The notes: a model not told the origin generated them from the sequence alone. 64,000 bases of DNA from Nomia melanderi (GCF_051020985.1 NW_027475134.1:3782001-3846000); one strand, 5' to 3'; numbered from the stretch's first letter, positions 1-13,965 are shown. Made by a program: numbers and translations.

Positions 1-1204
1 AACCACAGTCTCATGGGGCCGGACACTCAGGGTCAGGGGAAAATCCAATATATATCTCGTGATATCTCGGGTGCTATTAGAGATAGCGCAATAAACCAAA
101 GTGAATTATCTGCAGGAGGCCCTGGCGCATGCATCTGTCCAGCGGGAACGACCTCGGACCACCAGGGGCCGAGAAAACCACCGTCTCATGGGGCTGGACA
201 CTCAGGGTGAGGGTAATATCCAATATATATCTGGTGATATCTCGGGTGCTATTGCAGATAGCGCAATAAATCAAAGTGCATTGTCTGTAGGAGGCCCTGG
301 CGCATGAATCTGTGCAGCGGGAACGACCTCGGAACACAAGGGGCCGAGAAAACCACCGTCTCATGGGGCAGAACACTCAGGGTCAGTGAAAAATCGAATA
401 TATATCTGGTGATATCTCGGGTGCTATTACACATAGCGCAATAAATCAAAGTGCATTGTGTGTAGGAGACCCTGGCGCATGAACCTGTGCAGCGGGAACG
501 ACCTCGGATCACCAGGGGCCGAGAAAACGACCGTCTCATGGGGCCGGACGCTCAGGGTCAGTGAAAAATCCAATATATATCTGGTGATATCTCGGGTGCT
601 ATTACAGATAGCGCAATAAATCAAAGTGCATTGTCTGTAGGAGGCCCTGGCGCATGAATCTGTGAAGCGGCAACGACCTCTGACCACCAGGGGCCGAGAA
701 AACCACAGTCTCATGGGGCCGGACACTCAGGGTCAGGGGAAAATCCAGTATATATCTGGTGATATCACGGGTGCTATTAGAGATAGCGAAATAAACCAAA
801 GTGAATTATCTGCAGGAGGCCCTGGCGCATGAATCTGTGCAGCGGGAACGACCTCGGACCACCAGGGGCCGAAAAAACCACAGTCTCATGGGGCCGGATA
901 CTCAGGGTCAGGGGAAAATCCAATAAAGATCTGGTGATATCTCGGGTGCTATTACAGATAGCGCAATAAATCAAAGTGCATTGTCTGTAGGAGGCCCTGG
1001 CGCATGAATCTGTGCAGCGGGAACGACCTCGGACCACCAGGGGCCGAGACAACCACCGTCTCATGGGGCCGGACACTCAGGGTCAGGGAAAAATCAAAAA
1101 TATATCTGGTGATATCTCGGGTGCTATTACAGATAGCGCAATAAACCAAAGTGCATTGTCTGTAGGAGGCCCTGGCGCATGAATCTGTGAAGCGGCAACG
1201 ACCT

Positions 1205-1230
1205 CGGACCACCAGGGATAAGAAAACCAC
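1205..1230 (+). repeat. 174-bp monomer with a 1-bp deletion (AGGGATAAG)
   Basis: CCACCAGGGATAAGAAAACC replaces the 21-base CCACCAGGGG / CCGAGAAAACC stretch. The change removes the CCGAG arm of the usual CTCGG..CCGAG inverted repeat. Its copy lies near 8380-8404, which helps to fix the 7,174-bp period. Confidence 0.83.
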
Positions 1231-4200
1231 AGTCTCATGGGGCCGGACACTCAGGGTAAGGGCAAAATCCAATATATATCTGGTGATATCTCGGGTGCTA
1301 TTAGAGATAGCGCAATAAACCAAAGTGAATTATATGCAGGAGGCCCTGGCGCATGAATCTGTGCAGCGGGAACGACCTCGGACCACCAGGGGCCGAAAAA
1401 ACCACAGTCTCATGGGGCCGGATACTCTGGGTCAGGGGAAAATCCAATAAAGATCTGGTGATATCTCGGGTGCTATTACAGATAGCGCAATAAACCAAAG
1501 TGAATTATCTGCAGGAGGCCCTGGCGCATGAATCTGGGCAGCGGGAACGACCTCGGACCACCAGGGGCCGAAAAAACCACAGTCTCATGGGGCCGGATAC
1601 TCTGGGTCAGGGAAAAATCCAATATATATCTGGTGATATCTCGGGTGCTATTAGAGATAGCGCAATAAACCGAAGTGAGTTATCTGCAGGAGGCCCTGGC
1701 GCATGAATCTGTGCAACGGGAACGACCTCGGACCACCAGGGGCCGAGAAAACCATAGTCTCATGGGGCCGGACACTCAGGGTCAGGGAAAAATCAAAAAT
1801 ATATCTGGTGACATCTCGGGTGCTATTACAGACAGCGCAATAAATCAAAGTGCATTGTCTGGAGGAGGCCCTGGCGCATGAATCTGGGCAGCGGGAACGA
1901 CCTCGGACCACCAGGGGCCGAGAAAACCACAGTCTCATGGGGCCGGACACTCAGGGTCAGGGGAAAATCCAATATATATGTGGTGATATCTCGGGTGCTA
2001 CTAGATACAGCGCAATAAACCAAAGTGAATTATCTACAGGAGGCCCTGGCGCATGAATCTGGGCAGTGGGAACGACCTCGGACCACCAGGGGCCGAGAAA
2101 ACCACAGTCTAATGGGGCCGGACACTCAGGGTCAGGGGAAAATCCAATATATATCTGGTGATATCTCGGGTGCTATTAGAGATAGCGCAATAAACCAAAG
2201 TGAATTATCTCCAGGAGGCCCTGGCGCATGCATCTGTCCAGCGGGAACGACCTCGGACCACCAGGGGCCGAGAAAACTACAGTCTCATGGGGCCGGACAC
2301 TCAGGGTCTGGGGAAAATCCAATATATATCTGGTGATATGTCGGGTGCTATTACAGATAGCGCAATAAATCAAAGTTCATTGTCTGGAGAAGGCCCTGGC
2401 GCATGAATCTGTGCAGCGGGAACGACCTCGATCCACCAGGGGCCGAGAAAACCACCGTCTCATGGGGCTGGACACTCAGGGTGAGGGTAATATCCAATAT
2501 ATATCTGGTGATATCTCGGGTGCTATTACAGATAGCGCAATAAATCAAAGTGCATTGTCTGTAGGAGGCCCTGGCGCATGAATCTGTGCAGCGGGAACGA
2601 CCTCGGAACACAAGGGGCCGAGAAAACCACCGTCTCATGGGGCAGGACACTCAGGGTCAGTGAAAAATCCAATATATATCTGGTGATATCTCGGGTGCTA
2701 TTACACATAGCGCAATAAATCAAAGTGCATTGTCTGTAGGAGACCCTGGCGCATGAACCTCTGCAGCGGGAACGACCTCGGACCACTAGGGGCCGAGAAA
2801 ACGACCGTCTCATGGGGCCGGACGCTCAGGGTCAGTGAAAAATCCAATATTTATCTGGTGATATCTCGGGTGCTATTACAGATAGCGCAATAAATCAAAG
2901 TGCATTGTCTGTAGGAGGCCCTGGCGCATGAATCTGTGCAGCGGGAACGACCTCGGACCACCAGGGGCCGAAAAAACCACAGTCTGATGGGGCCGGACAC
3001 TCAGGGTCGAGGAAAAATCCAATATATATCTGGTGATATCTCGGGTGCTATTAGAGATAGCGCGATAAATCGAAGTGCATTGTCTGTAGGAGGCACTGGC
3101 GCACGAATCTGTGCAGCGGGAACGACCTCGGACCACCAGGGGCCGAGAAAACCACCGTCTCATGGGGCCGGACACTCAGGGTCAGTGAAAAATCCAATAT
3201 ATATCTGGTGATATCTCGGGTGCTATTAGAGATAGCGCGATAAATCGATGTGCATTGTCTGTAGGAGGCCCTGGCGCATGAACCTGTGCAGCGGCAACGA
3301 CCTCGGACCACCAGGGGCCGAGAAAACCACAGTCTCATGGGGCCGGACACTCAGGGTCAGGGGAAAATCCAATATATATCTGGTGATATCTCGGGTGCTA
3401 TTACAGATAGCGCAATAAATCAAAGTGCATTTTCTGTAGGAGGCCCTGGTGCATGAATCTGTGCAGCGGGAACGACCTCGGACCCCCAGGGGCCGAGACA
3501 ACCACCGTCTCATGGGGCCGGACACTCAGGGTCTGGGAAAAATCCAATATATATCCGGTGATATCTCGTGTGCTATTAGAGATAGCGCAATAAACCAAAG
3601 TGAATTATCTGCAGGAGGCCCTGGCGCATGAATCTGTGAAGCGGGAACGACCGCGGACCACCAGGGGCCGAAAAAACCACAGTCTCATGGGGCCGGATAC
3701 TCAGGGTCAGGGGAAAATCCAATATAGATCTGGTGATATCTCGGGTGCTATTACAGATAGCGCCATAAATCAAAGTGCATTGTCTGTAGGAGGCCCTGGC
3801 GCATGAATCTGTGCAGCGAGAACGACCTCGGACCACCAGGGGCCGAGACAACCACCGTCTCATGGGGCCGGACACTCAGGGTCAGGGGAATATCCAATAT
3901 ATATCTGGTGATATCTCGGGTGGTATTACAGATAGCGCAATAAATCAAAGTGCATTGTCTGTAGGAGGCCCTGGCGCATGAATCTGTGCAGCGGGAACGA
4001 CCTCGGACCACCAGGGGCCGAGAAAACCACAGTCTCATGGGGCCGGACACTCAGGGTCAGGGGAAAATCCATTATATATCTGGTGATATATCGGGTGTCA
4101 TTAGAGATAGCTCGATAAATCAAAGTGCATTGTCTGCAGGAGGCCCTGACGCATGAATCTGTGCAGCGGGAACGACCTCGGACCACCAGGGGCCGACAAA

Positions 4201-4404
4201 ACCACAGTCTCATGGGGCCGAGAACTCAGGGTCAGGCAAAAATCCAATATATATCTGGTGATATCTCGGGTGCTATTACACATAGCGCATTAAACCAACG
4301 CGCATTGTCTGTAGGAGGCCATGGCGCATGAATCTGTGCAGCGGGAACGACCTCGGACCACCTGGGGCCGATAAAACCACCGTCTCATGGGGCCGGACAC
4401 TCAG

Positions 4405-4420
4405 GGTCAGGGAAAATCCA
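4405..4420 (+). repeat. 174-bp monomer (CAGGGAAAATCC)
   Basis: One base is missing from the purine run before TCCAATATA. The same deletion is present near 11757 and 16483 in the corresponding HOR positions, so it is older than the HOR copies. The same monomer carries CACCTGGGGCCGATAAAACC on its left. Confidence 0.8.
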
Positions 4421-5387
4421 ATATATATCTGGTGATATCTCGGGTGCTATTACAGATAGCGCAATAAATAAAAGTGCATTGTCTGTAGGAGGCCCTGGCG
4501 CATGAATCTGTGCAGCGGGAACGACCTCGGACCACCAGGGGCCGAGAAGACCGCAGTCTCATGGGGACGGACTCTCAGGGTCAGGGAAAAATCCAATATA
4601 TATCTGGTGATATCTCGGGCGCTATTAGCGATTGCGCAATAAACCAAAGTGAATTATCTGCAGGAGGCCCTGGCGCATGAATCTGTGCAGCGGGAACGAC
4701 CTCGGGCCACCAGGGGCTGAGAAAACGACCGTCTCATGGGGCCGGACACTCAGGGTCAGTGAAAAATCCAATATATATCTGGTGATATCTCGGCTGCTAT
4801 TACAGATAGCGGAATAAATCAAAGTGCATTGTCTGTAGGAGGCCCTGGCGCATGAATCTGTGCAGCGGGAACGACCTCGGACCACCAGGGGCCGAGAAAA
4901 CCACAGTCTCATGGGGCCGGACACTCAGGGTCAGGGGAAAATCCAGTATATATCTGGTGATATCTCGGGTGCTATTAGAGATAGCGCAATAAGCCAAAGT
5001 GAATTATCTGCAGGAGGCCCTGGCGCATGAATCTGTGCAGCGGGAACGTCCTCGGACCTCCAGGGGCCGAGACAACCACCGTCTCAAGGGGCCGGACCTT
5101 CAGGGTCAGGGTAATATCCAATATGTATCTGGTGTTATCTCGGGTGCTATTACAGATAGCGCAATAAATCAAAGTGCATTATCTGTAGGTGGCCCTGTCG
5201 CATGAATCTGTGCAGCGGGAACGACCTCGGACCACCAGGGGCCGAAAAAACCACAGTCTCATGGGGCCGGACTCTCACGGTCAGGGGAAAATCCAATATA
5301 GATCTGGTGATATCTCGGGTGCTATTAGAGATAGCGCGATAAATCAAAGTGAATTATCTGCAGGAGGCCCTGGCGCATGCATCTGTG

Positions 5388-5404
5388 GCAGCGGGAACGA
5401 CCTC
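5388..5404 (+). repeat. 176-bp monomer with an extra G (TGTGGCAGCGG)
   Basis: The same 1-bp insertion recurs near 12741, 14142, 17460 and 38991. It explains why the local duplication periods are 1,401 and 4,726 bp and not whole multiples of 175. The 38,991 copy shows that this first-domain unit also entered the second domain. Confidence 0.82.
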
Positions 5405-5989
5405 GGATCACCAGGGGCCGAGAAAACCACCGTCTCATGGGGCCGGGCACTCAGGGTCTGGGGAAAATCCAATATATATCTGGTGATATCTCGGGTGCTA
5501 TTAGAGATAGCGTAATAAACCAAAGTGCATTGTCTGTAGGAGGCCCTGGCGCATGAATCTGTGCAGCGGGAACGACCTCGGACCACCAGGGGCCGAGAAA
5601 ACTACAGTCTCATGCGGCCGGACACTCAGGGTCTGGGGAAAATCCAATATATATCTGGTGATATCTCGGGTGCTATTAGCGATAGCGTAATAAACCAAAG
5701 TGAATTATCTGCAGGAGGCCCTGGCGCAAGAATCTGTGCAGCGGGAACGACCTCGGACCACCAGGGGCCGAGACAACAACCGTCTCATGGGGCCGGACAC
5801 TCAGGGTCAGGGAAAAATCCAATATATATCTGGTGATATCTCGGGTTATATTACAGATAGCACAATAAATCAAAGTGAATTATCTGCAGGAGGCACTGGC
5901 CCATGCATCTGTGCAGCGGGAACGACCTCGGACCACCAGGGGCCGAGAAAACCACCGTCTCATGGGGCCAGACACTCAGGGTCAGGGAA

Positions 5990-6425
5990 AAATGCAATAT
6001 ATATCTGGTGATATGTCGGGTGCTATTACAGATAGCACAATAAATCAAAGTGGATTGTCTGGACGAGGCCCTGGCGCATGAATCTGGGCAGCGGGAACGA
6101 CCTCGGACCACCAGGGGCCGAGAAAACCACAGTCTCATGGGGCCGGACACTCAGGGTCAGGGGAAAATCCAATATATATCTGGTGATATCTCGGGTGCTA
6201 TTAGAGATAGGGCAATAAACCAAAGTGAATTATCTGCAGCAGGCCCTGGCGCATGAATCTGTGCAACGGGAACGACCTCGCACCACCAGGGGCCGAGAAA
6301 ACCACAGTCTCATGGGGCCGGACACTCAGGGTCAGGGGAAAATCCAATATATATCTGGTGATATCTCGGGTGCTATTACAGATAGAGCAATAAATCAAAG
6401 TGCATTGTCTGTAGGAGGCCCTGGC
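5990..6425 (+). repeat. Block F, copy 1
   Basis: Block F is marked by GATATGTCGGG, GATAGCACAATAAATC, GGATTGTCTGGACGAGG, GATAGGGCAATAAACC, CTGCAGCAGGCCC, CAACGGGAACGACC and GATAGAGCAATAAATC. This copy reads CCTCGCACCACC near 6270, taken here as the ancestral state. Related copies are at about 13339-13774, 14740-15175, 18240-18675 (all with the derived ACCACGCACC) and 27885-28302. Confidence 0.82.
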
Positions 6426-6948
6426 GCATGAATCTCTGCAGCGGGAACAACCTCGGACCACCAGGGGCCGAGAAAACCACCGTCTCATGGGGCCGGACAC
6501 TCAGGGTCAGGGAAAAATGCTATATATATCTGGTGATATGTCGGGTGCTATTACAGATAGCGCAATAAATCAAAGTGCATTGTCTGGAGGAGGCCCTGGC
6601 GCATGTATCTGGGCAGCGGGAACGACCTCGAACCACCAGGGGCCGAGAAAACCAGAGTCTCATGGGGCCGGACACTCAGGGTCAGGGGAAAATCCAATAT
6701 ATATCTGGTGATATCTCGGGTGCTATTAGATACAGCGCACTAAACCAAAGTGAATTATCTGCAGGAGGCCCTGGCGCATGAATCTGGGCAGCGGGAACGA
6801 CCTCGGACCACCAGGGGCCGAGAAAACCACAGTCTAATGGGGCCGGACACTCAGGGTCAGGGGAAAATCCAATATATATCTGGTGATATCTCGGGTGCTA
6901 TTAGAGATAGCGCAATAAACCAAAGTGACTTATCTGCAGGAGGCCCTG

Positions 6949-7394
6949 CCGCATGCATCTGTGCAGCGGGAACGACCTCGGAATACCAGGGGCCGAGAAA
7001 ACCACCGTCTCATGGGGCAGGACACTCAGGGTCAGTGAAAAATCCAATATATATCTGCTGATATCTCGGGTGCTGTTACAGATAGCGCAATAAATCAAAG
7101 TGCATTGTCTGTAGGAGACCCTGGCGCATGAACCTGTGCAGCGGGAACGTTCTCGGACCTCCAGGGACCGAGAAAACCACAGTCTCATGGGGCCGGACAC
7201 TCAAGGTCAGGGGAAAATCCAATATATATGTGGTGATATCTCGGGTGCTATTACAGATAGCGCAATAAATCAAAGTGCATTGTCTGTAGGAGACCCTGGC
7301 GCATGAACCTGTCCAGCGGGAACGACCTCGGACCACCAGGGGCCGAGAAAACCACCGTCTCATGGGGCCGGACACTCTGGGTCAGCGAAAAATC
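6949..7394 (+). repeat. Block E, copy 1
   Basis: Block E is a run of monomers with an unmistakable variant set: CCTGCCGCATGCATC, GTGAAAAATCC followed by ATCTGCTGATATC, GCTGTTACAG, GAACGTTCTCGGACC, CAGGGACCGAG, CACTCAAGGTCAGG, ATATATGTGGTG, ACCTGTCCAGC and ACTCTGGGTCAGCG. This copy closes the 41-mer unit. Its first unit reads GGAATACCAGG, where the 24, 30 and 44-kb copies read GGAACACCAGG. Confidence 0.85.
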
Positions 7395-10300
7395 CAATAT
7401 ATATCTGGTGATATCTCGGGTGCTATTACAGATAGCGCAATAAATCAAAGTGCATTGTCTGTAGGAGGCCCTGGCGCATGAATCTGTGCAGCGGGAACGA
7501 CCTCGGAACACAAGGGGCCGAGAAAACCACCGTCTCATGGGGCAGAACACTCAGGGTCAGTGAAAAATCCAATATATATCTGGTGATATCTCGGGTGCTA
7601 TTACACATAGCGCAATAAATCAAAGTGCATTGTGTGTAGGAGACCCTGGCGCATGAACCTGTGCAGCGGGAACGACCTCGGATCACCAGGGGCCGAGAAA
7701 ACGACCGTCTCATGGGGCCGGACGCTCAGGGTCAGTGAAAAATCCAATATATATCTGGTGATATCTCGGGTGCTATTACAGATAGCGCAATAAATCAAAG
7801 TGCATTGTCTGTAGGAGGCCCTGGCGCATGAATCTGTGAAGCGGCAACGACCTCTGACCACCAGGGGCCGAGAAAACCACAGTCTCATGGGGCCGGACAC
7901 TCAGGGTCAGGGGAAAATCCAGTATATATCTGGTGATATCACGGGTGCTATTAGAGATAGCGAAATAAACCAAAGTGAATTATCTGCAGGAGGCCCTGGC
8001 GCATGAATCTGTGCAGCGGGAACGACCTCGGACCACCAGGGGCCGAAAAAACCACAGTCTCATGGGGCCGGATACTCAGGGTCAGGGGAAAATCCAATAA
8101 AGATCTGGTGATATCTCGGGTGCTATTACAGATAGCGCAATAAATCAAAGTGCATTGTCTGTAGGAGGCCCTGGCGCATGAATCTGTGCAGCGGGAACGA
8201 CCTCGGACCACCAGGGGCCGAGACAACCACCGTCTCATGGGGCCGGACACTCAGGGTCAGGGAAAAATCAAAAATATATCTGGTGATATCTCGGGTGCTA
8301 TTACAGATAGCGCAATAAACCAAAGTGCATTGTCTGTAGGAGGCCCTGGCGCATGAATCTGTGAAGCGGCAACGACCTCGGACCACCAGGGATAAGAAAA
8401 CCACAGTCTCATGGGGCCGGACACTCAGGGTAAGGGCAAAATCCAATATATATCTGGTGATATCTCGGGTGCTATTAGAGATAGCGCAATAAACCAAAGT
8501 GAATTATATGCAGGAGGCCCTGGCGCATGAATCTGTGCAGCGGGAACGACCTCGGACCACCAGGGGCCGAAAAAACCACAGTCTCATGGGGCCGGATACT
8601 CTGGGTCAGGGGAAAATCCAATAAAGATCTGGTGATATCTCGGGTGCTATTACAGATAGCGCAATAAACCAAAGTGAATTATCTGCAGGAGGCCCTGGCG
8701 CATGAATCTGGGCAGCGGGAACGACCTCGGACCACCAGGGGCCGAAAAAACCACAGTCTCATGGGGCCGGATACTCTGGGTCAGGGAAAAATCCAATATA
8801 TATCTGGTGATATCTCGGGTGCTATTAGAGATAGCGCAATAAACCGAAGTGAGTTATCTGCAGGAGGCCCTGGCGCATGAATCTGTGCAACGGGAACGAC
8901 CTCGGACCACCAGGGGCCGAGAAAACCATAGTCTCATGGGGCCGGACACTCAGGGTCAGGGAAAAATCAAAAATATATCTGGTGACATCTCGGGTGCTAT
9001 TACAGACAGCGCAATAAATCAAAGTGCATTGTCTGGAGGAGGCCCTGGCGCATGAATCTGGGCAGCGGGAACGACCTCGGACCACCAGGGGCCGAGAAAA
9101 CCACAGTCTCATGGGGCCGGACACTCAGGGTCAGGGGAAAATCCAATATATATGTGGTGATATCTCGGGTGCTACTAGATACAGCGCAATAAACCAAAGT
9201 GAATTATCTACAGGAGGCCCTGGCGCATGAATCTGGGCAGTGGGAACGACCTCGGACCACCAGGGGCCGAGAAAACCACAGTCTAATGGGGCCGGACACT
9301 CAGGGTCAGGGGAAAATCCAATATATATCTGGTGATATCTCGGGTGCTATTAGAGATAGCGCAATAAACCAAAGTGAATTATCTCCAGGAGGCCCTGGCG
9401 CATGCATCTGTCCAGCGGGAACGACCTCGGACCACCAGGGGCCGAGAAAACTACAGTCTCATGGGGCCGGACACTCAGGGTCTGGGGAAAATCCAATATA
9501 TATCTGGTGATATGTCGGGTGCTATTACAGATAGCGCAATAAATCAAAGTTCATTGTCTGGAGAAGGCCCTGGCGCATGAATCTGTGCAGCGGGAACGAC
9601 CTCGATCCACCAGGGGCCGAGAAAACCACCGTCTCATGGGGCTGGACACTCAGGGTGAGGGTAATATCCAATATATATCTGGTGATATCTCGGGTGCTAT
9701 TACAGATAGCGCAATAAATCAAAGTGCATTGTCTGTAGGAGGCCCTGGCGCATGAATCTGTGCAGCGGGAACGACCTCGGAACACAAGGGGCCGAGAAAA
9801 CCACCGTCTCATGGGGCAGGACACTCAGGGTCAGTGAAAAATCCAATATATATCTGGTGATATCTCGCGTGCTATTACACATAGCGCAATAAATCAAAGT
9901 GCATTGTCTGTAGGAGACCCTGGCGCATGAACCTCTGCAGCGGGAACGACCTCGGACCACTAGGGGCCGAGAAAACGACCGTCTCATGGGGCCGGACGCT
10001 CAGGGTCAGTGAAAAATCCAATATTTATCTGGTGATATCTCGGGTGCTATTACAGATAGCGCAATAAATCAAAGTGCATTGTCTGTAGGAGGCCCTGGCG
10101 CATGAATCTGTGCAGCGGGAACGACCTCGGACCACCAGGGGCCGAAAAAACCACAGTCTGATGGGGCCGGACACTCAGGGTCGAGGAAAAATCCAATATA
10201 TATCTGGTGATATCTCGGGTGCTATTAGAGATAGCGCGATAAATCGGAGTGCATTGTCTGTAGGAGGCACTGGCGCACGAATCTGTGCAGCGGGAACGAC

Positions 10301-13300
10301 CTCGGACCACCAGGGGCCGAGAAAACCACCGTCTCATGGGGCCGGACACTCAGGGTCAGTGAAAAATCCAATATATATCTGGTGATATCTCGGGTGCTAT
10401 TAGAGATAGCGCGATAAATCGATGTGCATTGTCTGTAGGAGGCACTGGCGCACGAATCTGTGCAGCGGGAACGACCTCCGACCACCAGGGGCCGAGAAAA
10501 CCACCGTCCCATGGGGCTGGACACTCAGGGTGAGGGAAATATCCAATATATATCTGGTGATATCTCGGGTGCTATTACAGATAGCGCAATAAATCAAAGT
10601 GCATTGTCTGTAGGAGGCCCTGGCGCATGAACCTGTGCAGCGGCAACGACCTCGGACCACCAGGGGCCGAGAAAACCACAGTCTCATGGGGCCGGACACT
10701 CAGGGTCAGGGGAAAATCCAATATATATCTGGTGATATCTCGGGTGCTATTACAGATAGCGCAATAAATCAAAGTGCATTTTCTGTAGGAGGCCCTGGTG
10801 CATGAATCTGTGCAGCGGGAACGACCTCGGACCCCCAGGGGCCGAGACAACCACCGTCTCATGGGGCCGGACACTCAGGGTCTGGGAAAAATCCAATATA
10901 TATCCGGTGATATCTCGGGTGCTATTAGAGATAGCGCAATAAACCAAAGTGAATTATCTGCAGGAGGCCCTGGCGCATGAATCTGTGCAGCGGGAACGAC
11001 CGCGGACCACCAGGGGCCGAAAAAACCACAGTCTCATGGGGCCGGATACTCAGGGTCAGGGGAAAATCCAATATAGATCTGGTGATATCTCGGGTGCTAT
11101 TACAGATAGCGCCATAAATCAAAGTGCATTGTCTGTAGGAGGCCCTGGCGCATGAATCTGTGCAGCGAGAACGACCTCGGACCACCAGGGGCCGAGACAA
11201 CCACCGTCTCATGGGGCCGGACACTCAGGGTCAGGGGAATATCCAATATATATCTGGTGATATCTCGGGTGGTATTACAGATAGCGCAATAAATCAAAGT
11301 GCATTGTCTGTAGGAGGCCCTGGCGCATGAATCTGTGCAGCGGGAACGACCTCGGACCACCAGGGGCCGAGAAAACCACAGTCTCATGGGGCCGGACACT
11401 CAGGGTCAGGGGAAAATCCATTATATATCTGGTGATATATCGGGTGTCATTAGAGATAGCTCGATAAATCAAAGTGCATTGTCTGCAGGAGGCCCTGACG
11501 CATGAATCTGTGCAGCGGGAACGACCTCGGACCACCAGGGGCCGACAAAACCACAGTCTCATGGGGCCGAGAACTCAGGGTCAGGCAAAAATCCAATATA
11601 TATCTGGTGATATCTCGGGTGCTATTACACATAGCGCATTAAACCAACGCGCATTGTCTGTAGGAGGCCATGGCGCATGAATCTGTGCAGCGGGAACGAC
11701 CTCGGACCACCTGGGGCCGATAAAACCACCGTCTCATGGGGCCGGACACTCAGGGTCAGGGAAAATCCAATATATATCTGGTGATATCTCGGGTGCTATT
11801 ACAGATAGCGCAATAAATAAAAGTGCATTGTCTGTAGGAGGCCCTGGCGCATGAATCTGTGCAGCGGGAACGACCTCGGACCACCAGGGGCCGAGAAGAC
11901 CGCAGTCTCATGGGGACGGACTCTCAGGGTCAGGGAAAAATCCAATATATATCTGGTGATATCTCGGGCGCTATTACCGATTGCGCAATAAACCAAAGTG
12001 AATTATCTGCAGGAGGCCCTGGCGCATGAATCTGTGCAGCGGGAACGACCTCGGGCCACCAGGGGCTGAGAAAACGACCGTCTCATGGGGCCGGACACTC
12101 AGGGTCAGTGAAAAATCCAATATATATCTGGTGATATCTCGGCTGCTATTACAGATAGCGGAATAAATCAAAGTGCATTGTCTGTAGGAGGCCCTGGCGC
12201 ATGAATCTGTGCAGCGGGAACGACCTCGGACCACCAGGGGCCGAGAAAACCACAGTCTCATGGGGCCGGACACTCAGGGTCAGGGGAAAATCCAGTATAT
12301 ATCTGGTGATATCTCGGGTGCTATTAGAGATAGCGCAATAAGCCAAAGTGAATTATCTGCAGGAGGCCCTGGCGCATGAATCTGTGCAGCGGGAACGTCC
12401 TCGGACCTCCAGGGGCCGAGACAACCACCGTCTCAAGGGGCCGGACACTCAGGGTCAGGGTAAAATCCAATATGTATCTGGTGTTATCTCGGGTGCTATT
12501 ACAGATAGCGCAATAAATCAAAGTGCATTATCTGTAGGTGGCCCTGTCGCATGAATCTGTGCAGCGGGAACGACCTCGGACCACCAGGGGCCGAAAAAAC
12601 CACAGTCTCATGGGGCCGGACTCTCACGGTCAGGGGAAAATCCAATATAGATCTGGTGATATCTCGGGTGCTATTAGAGATAGCGCGATAAATCAAAGTG
12701 AATTATCTGCAGGAGGCCCTGGCGCATGCATCTGTGGCAGCGGGAACGACCTCGGATCACCAGGGGCCGAGAAAACCACCGTCTCATGGGGCCGGGCACT
12801 CAGGGTCTGGGGAAAATCCAATATATATCTGGTGATATCTCGGGTGCTATTAGAGATAGCGTAATAAACCAAAGTGCATTGTCTGTAGGAGGCCCTGGCG
12901 CATGAATCTGTGCAGCGGGAACGACCTCGGACCACCAGGGGCCGAGAAAACTACAGTCTCATGCGGCCGGACACTCAGGGTCTGGGGAAAATCCAATATA
13001 TATCTGGTGATATCTCGGGTGCTATTAGCGATAGCGTAATAAACCAAAGTGAATTATCTGCAGGAGGCCCTGGCGCAAGAATCTGTGCAGCGGGAACGAC
13101 CTCGGACCACCAGGGGCCGAGACAACAACCGTCTCATGGGGCCGGACACTCAGGGTCAGGGAAAAATCCAATATATATCTGGTGATATCTCGGGTTATAT
13201 TACAGATAGCACAATAAATCAAAGTGAATTATCTGCAGGAGGCACTGGCCCATGCATCTGTGCAGCGGGAACGACCTCGGACCACCAGGGGCCGAGAAAA

Positions 13301-13965
13301 CCACCGTCTCATGGGGCCAGACACTCAGGGTCAGGGAAAAATGCAATATATATCTGGTGATATGTCGGGTGCTATTACAGATAGCACAATAAATCAAAGT
13401 GGATTGTCTGGACGAGGCCCTGGGGCATGAATCTGGGCAGCGGGAACGACCTCGGACCACCAGGGGCCGAGAAAACCACAGTCTCATGGGGCCGGACACT
13501 CAGGGTCAGGGGAAAATCCAATATATATCTGGTGATATCTCGGGTGCTATTAGAGATAGGGCAATAAACCAAAGTGAATTATCTGCAGCAGGCCCTGGCG
13601 CATGAATCTGTGCAACGGGAACGACCACGCACCACCAGGGGCCGAGAAAACCACAGTCTCATGGGGCCGGACACTCAGGGTCAGGGGAAAATCCAATATA
13701 TATCTGGTGATATCTCGGGTGCTATTACAGATAGAGCAATAAATCAAAGTGCATTGTCTGTAGGAGGCCCTGGCGCATGAATCTCTGCAGCGGGAACAAC
13801 CTCGGACCACCAGGGGCCGAGAAAACCACCGTCTCATGGGGCCGGACACTCAGGGTCAGGGAAAAATGCTATATATATCTGGTGATATGTCGGGTGCTAT
13901 TACAGATAGCGCAATAAATCAAAGTGCATTGTCTGGAGGAGGCCCTGGCGCATGTATCTGGGCAG
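7389..13965 (+). repeat. 41-mer higher-order repeat, copy 2 (one extra monomer, truncated at right)
   Basis: The stretch follows 215-6616 at an offset of 7,174 bp up to about 10.44 kb and 7,349 bp after that. About a dozen differences were noticed by eye, for example C for G at 7568 (394 in copy 1), TCTCGCGTG at about 9866, the 12443 region (GGACACTC against GGACCTTC), and ACCACGCACC at about 13624 (CCTCGCACC in copy 1). Identity is therefore well above 99%. The copy stops near 13,965, where a duplicated piece replaces what should be the counterpart of 6617-7388. Confidence 0.88.
10440..10614 (+). repeat. Extra monomer inserted in copy 2 of the 41-mer
   Basis: Copy 1 runs directly from the ATCGATGTGC-bearing unit into GGAGGCCCTGGCGCATGAACCTG at about 3265-3285. 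Copy 2 has one additional 175-bp unit at this point. It carries private variants CCTCCGACC, GTCCCATGGGGCTGG and GTGAGGGAAATATCC. The insertion changes the copy offset from 7,174 to 7,349 bp, exactly one monomer, as expected from an unequal exchange in register. Confidence 0.85.

Larger units (their letters stand above)
215..7388 (+). repeat. Higher-order repeat, 41 monomers (7,174 bp), copy 1
   Basis: Rare variants in this stretch recur 7,174 bp further on: CAATAAAGATCTGG at 921 and 8095, GAAGCGGCAACGACCTCTG near 660 and 7834, the 1-bp-deleted AGGGATAAG near 1214 and 8388, and TGTGTGTAGG near 450 and 7624. The period is 41 x 175 minus 1; indel-bearing monomers of 174 and 176 bp account for the odd base. 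Homology starts inside the second monomer, since bases 1-214 do not match 7175-7388 better than other monomers do. Within the copy, monomers 2-4 resemble those at about 2463-2990, so the unit itself contains an older internal duplication. Confidence 0.9.

Noticed and set aside
33..60. CCAAT plus TATA-like run (CCAATATATAT) in each monomer as a promoter
   Set aside because: Both elements are too short and degenerate to support a promoter, and they are simply part of the repeated unit. No other promoter element was found.
952..1323. 123-codon minus-strand open frame, also at 8126-8497
   Set aside because: It is created by the 1-bp deletion in the AGGGATAAG monomer. Otherwise it is the same repeated peptide.
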